A stretch of DNA of 9,571 nt from assembly GCA_028748945.1 (NCBI GenBank), contig JAQTOL010000095.1, forward strand, positions 1 through 9,571, read 5' to 3'. Shown here piece after piece: positions 7,783 to 9,571 of this stretch (its first letter is position 1; the number at the start of each line of letters is the position of its first letter). The notes beneath the pieces were generated by a model that saw only the letters and a list, made by a program, of their open reading frames with translations, was not told the origin of the DNA and did not search any database. A program made the position numbers and the translations under genes. The DNA comes from Paludibacter sp. (GTDB taxonomy: Bacteria > Bacteroidota > Bacteroidia > Bacteroidales > Paludibacteraceae).

Positions 7783-9243
7783 TCAATTCTTGTTGATCCA
7801 TTCATCCATGGCTTTAGCGGCACGTCTTCCATCGCCCATCGCCAGAATTACGGTAGCACCACCACGAACAATATCGCCACCGGCAAAGATTATAGGAACA
7901 GCCGATTGCATGGTGTCGTTATTCACCACTACCGTTCCCCATTTGGTCACTTCCAGTCCCTTTACCGATTGAGGTATAAGTGGATTTGGCGAAACACCAA
8001 CACTTACAATAACTTCATCCACTTCGATCAATTCGGTTTTTCCCGGAACTTCAACCGGTGAACGACGTCCCGAAGCATCCGGTTCACCAAGTTCCATAAC
8101 CTGTAACAACATGTGGGTAACACGTCCCTGCTCATTTCCAATATATTCAATCGGATTGTGCAACGTCCAGAATTCGATGCCCTCTTCTTTGGCATGTTTC
8201 ACTTCTTCCAAACGGGCAGGCATCTCTTTTTCCGAACGACGATACACGATCATTGCACGATCAGCGCCAAGTCGTTTAGCTGTACGGATCGAATCCATAG
8301 CTGTATTTCCACCGCCTATAACCGCTACTTTTTTACCTTTAAATACAGGAGTATCCGAATCGGCGCTTGCTGCATCCATCAGGTTCACACGTGTAAGGTA
8401 TTCATTGGATGACATAACACCCACTAAATTCTCTCCCTTGATATTCATAAAACGGGGTAATCCTGCACCGCTTGCTACAAATATCCCTTTGAATCCGTCG
8501 TCTTCCAAATCTTTAATGGTAATGGTTTTACCAACAACGCAATTGGTTACAAAATGAACTCCCATTGCCTGAAGATTTTGAATTTCCACATCAACAATGT
8601 CGTTAGGAAGACGAAATTCCGGAATGCCATATTTTAGTACACCGCCAATTTCATGTAATGCTTCGAAAACCACCACTTCGTAACCTGATTTAGCCATATC
8701 TCCGGCAAAAGCCAATCCGGCAGGACCGGAACCGACAGCTGCAATTTTTATATCATTGGCAGGGGCAACCTCAGGAACCGATATATTGCCGCTTTCACGT
8801 TCGTAATCTGCCGCAAAGCGCTCCAGATGACCAATAGCAACCGATTCTTTATTCATCTTCAGGTGAATGCAACGCTCTTCGCATTGTTTTTCCTGGGGAC
8901 ATACCCGACCGCATACTGCCGGCAGGGCGGATGTTTCTTTCAATGTTTTGGCTGCTTCCAGGAATTCGCCGCGTTCTATGTTTTTGATAAAGGTGGGAAT
9001 ACATATTCCAACAGGACAACCTTCCATACAGGTTGGGTTCGCACAGTCCAAACAACGCTTGGCTTCCAACAGGGCTTGTTCTGGAGTCAGTCCAAGGTTT
9101 ACTTCTTCGGTTCTGGTATGGCTACGATATTCAGCGTCCAATTCGGGCATGTGGACACGTGGTATTTCAGTACGTTCTTTGGCTTTCATTGCGCTGCGCA
9201 ATTCCGCACGCCACGTTTCGGATCTTTCTGCGTTTATATTCAT
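7783..9243 (-). CDS. NfnB / GltD-like iron-sulfur flavoprotein, NADPH oxidoreductase subunit
   Basis: This 486-residue protein of the glutamate synthase small-subunit family usually carries FAD, an NADP(H) site and two [4Fe-4S] clusters. Seen in order: CLDCANPTCMEGCPVGICIP (64-83) and CGRVCPQEKQCEERC (111-125), the cluster domain; VGSGPAGLAFAGD (170-182), the FAD Rossmann fold; EIGGVLKYGIPEFRLP (198-213); VAVIGGGNTAMD (306-317) with YRRSEKEMPAR (334-344), the NADP(H) domain; and GGDIVRGGATVILAMGDGR (455-473), closing the FAD fold. It is often annotated as gltA or gltD, but no glutamate synthase large subunit is present. The gene upstream encodes an NfnA-like subunit, so I read the pair as NfnAB, which couples NADH, ferredoxin and NADP(H) by flavin-based bifurcation. 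A SudAB-like sulfide dehydrogenase role is the main alternative. The ATG at 9243 follows the upstream stop by 78 bases with no promoter visible, so the two are probably one operon. Confidence 0.88.
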   Translation of the reverse strand: MNINAERSETWRAELRSAMKAKERTEIPRVHMPELDAEYRSHTRTEEVNLGLTPEQALLEAKRCLDCANPTCMEGCPVGICIPTFIKNIERGEFLEAAKTLKETSALPAVCGRVCPQEKQCEERCIHLKMNKESVAIGHLERFAADYERESGNISVPEVAPANDIKIAAVGSGPAGLAFAGDMAKSGYEVVVFEALHEIGGVLKYGIPEFRLPNDIVDVEIQNLQAMGVHFVTNCVVGKTITIKDLEDDGFKGIFVASGAGLPRFMNIKGENLVGVMSSNEYLTRVNLMDAASADSDTPVFKGKKVAVIGGGNTAMDSIRTAKRLGADRAMIVYRRSEKEMPARLEEVKHAKEEGIEFWTLHNPIEYIGNEQGRVTHMLLQVMELGEPDASGRRSPVEVPGKTELIEVDEVIVSVGVSPNPLIPQSVKGLEVTKWGTVVVNNDTMQSAVPIIFAGGDIVRGGATVILAMGDGRRAAKAMDEWINKN

Positions 9244-9321
9244 TATAGGATTACTAATTTTAGTTACAAATTGTCTGTGTGTTATTCGGAGTATATTGGA
9301 AACGGTTGAAATTGTCAGTTT

Positions 9322-9571
9322 CTACTTGCTGTTCAGTAATGCCTGATAATGTTCATTTTCTTCCCGTTCAATGTCCCTGTAACCACCAAGTCGCATCAGC
9401 ATTTCATCAAAATCAACCAGATGTGCATCAAATTCCGGTCCATCAACACAAACAAATTTTGTTTTTCCTCCAACGCTTACCCGGCAGGCTCCACACATTC
9501 CTGTACCGTCTACCATAATCGTATTCAGTGATGCCAGGGTAGGAACTTCATATTTTTTTGTCAACTGACTT
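9322..9571 (-). CDS. NfnA-like ferredoxin-NADP reductase subunit alpha, 3' end only
   Basis: Only the C-terminal 83 codons lie in the window, and the frame is open to the right edge. A TTG at 9564 is in frame but internal, as the family has about 280 residues. The visible part carries the [2Fe-2S] domain: MVDGTGMCGACRVSVGG, then FVCVDGPEFDAH. The Asp and Cys of DGTGMCGAC with the later Cys give the Asp plus three Cys ligand set reported for NfnA proteins, as opposed to the usual four Cys. The N-terminal FAD and NAD(H) domains, related to the electron-transfer subunit of dihydroorotate dehydrogenase (PyrK), would lie outside. It precedes the NfnB-like gene on the same strand, which fits a two-subunit enzyme. 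Databases often call this a sulfide/dihydroorotate dehydrogenase-like FAD/NAD-binding protein. Confidence 0.82.
   Translation of the reverse strand, partial: SQLTKKYEVPTLASLNTIMVDGTGMCGACRVSVGGKTKFVCVDGPEFDAHLVDFDEMLMRLGGYRDIEREENEHYQALLNSK

Noticed and set aside
8827..9346. Overlapping plus-strand open frames of about 160 codons opposite the NfnB-like gene.
   Set aside because: They are shadows of the minus-strand gene, whose cluster and Rossmann motifs are unmistakable; their own products are low-quality (many Phe, Cys, Arg) without domains.

Overview
The window is a stretch of ordinary chromosome from a member of the Bacteroidota, probably order Bacteroidales. The evidence is a DUF4954 protein, a Bacteroidetes-type serine palmitoyltransferase, an NfnAB-like pair, start codons without clear Shine-Dalgarno sequences, and promoters with the TAnnTTTG -7 element and TTG/TTTG -33 element of this phylum. 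No genus can be assigned from what is visible. I found no rRNA, tRNA, insertion sequence, phage gene or CRISPR array.

Left part (1-3527, plus strand): the 3' part of a DUF4954 gene, whose 5' end lies outside the window; an unrecognised, AT-rich lipoprotein gene (1724-2239); and aroA, encoding EPSP synthase of the shikimate pathway (2313-3527). aroA ends tail-to-tail with a minus-strand YkgJ-family cysteine-cluster gene (3524-4030). The two stop codons share bases.

Middle part (4031-7501): a 130-base divergent intergenic region carries a good minus-strand promoter for the YkgJ gene and a plus-strand -7 element for spt, which encodes serine palmitoyltransferase, the first step of sphingolipid synthesis. 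A terminator hairpin follows spt. Next is an ABC-F translation-factor ATPase gene with its own strong terminator, then a 69-codon gene for a small membrane protein with the best promoter in the window and a leader of about 80 bases.

Right part (7502-9571): a 281-base gap without a convincing gene holds a bulged hairpin, three degenerate direct repeats at about 41-base period and a terminator. Two minus-strand genes follow, transcribed from the right edge: the 3' end of an NfnA-like flavin/[2Fe-2S] subunit and the complete NfnB/GltD-like iron-sulfur flavoprotein. Together they probably form an NADH/ferredoxin/NADP(H) transhydrogenase (NfnAB type).

The genes are unrelated housekeeping units rather than one pathway, and I see no undescribed multi-gene system. 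The points most worth a second look are the ABC-F protein, in which all degenerate ATPase motifs fall in one of its two composite ATP sites, and the repeat-bearing gap at 7502-7782.
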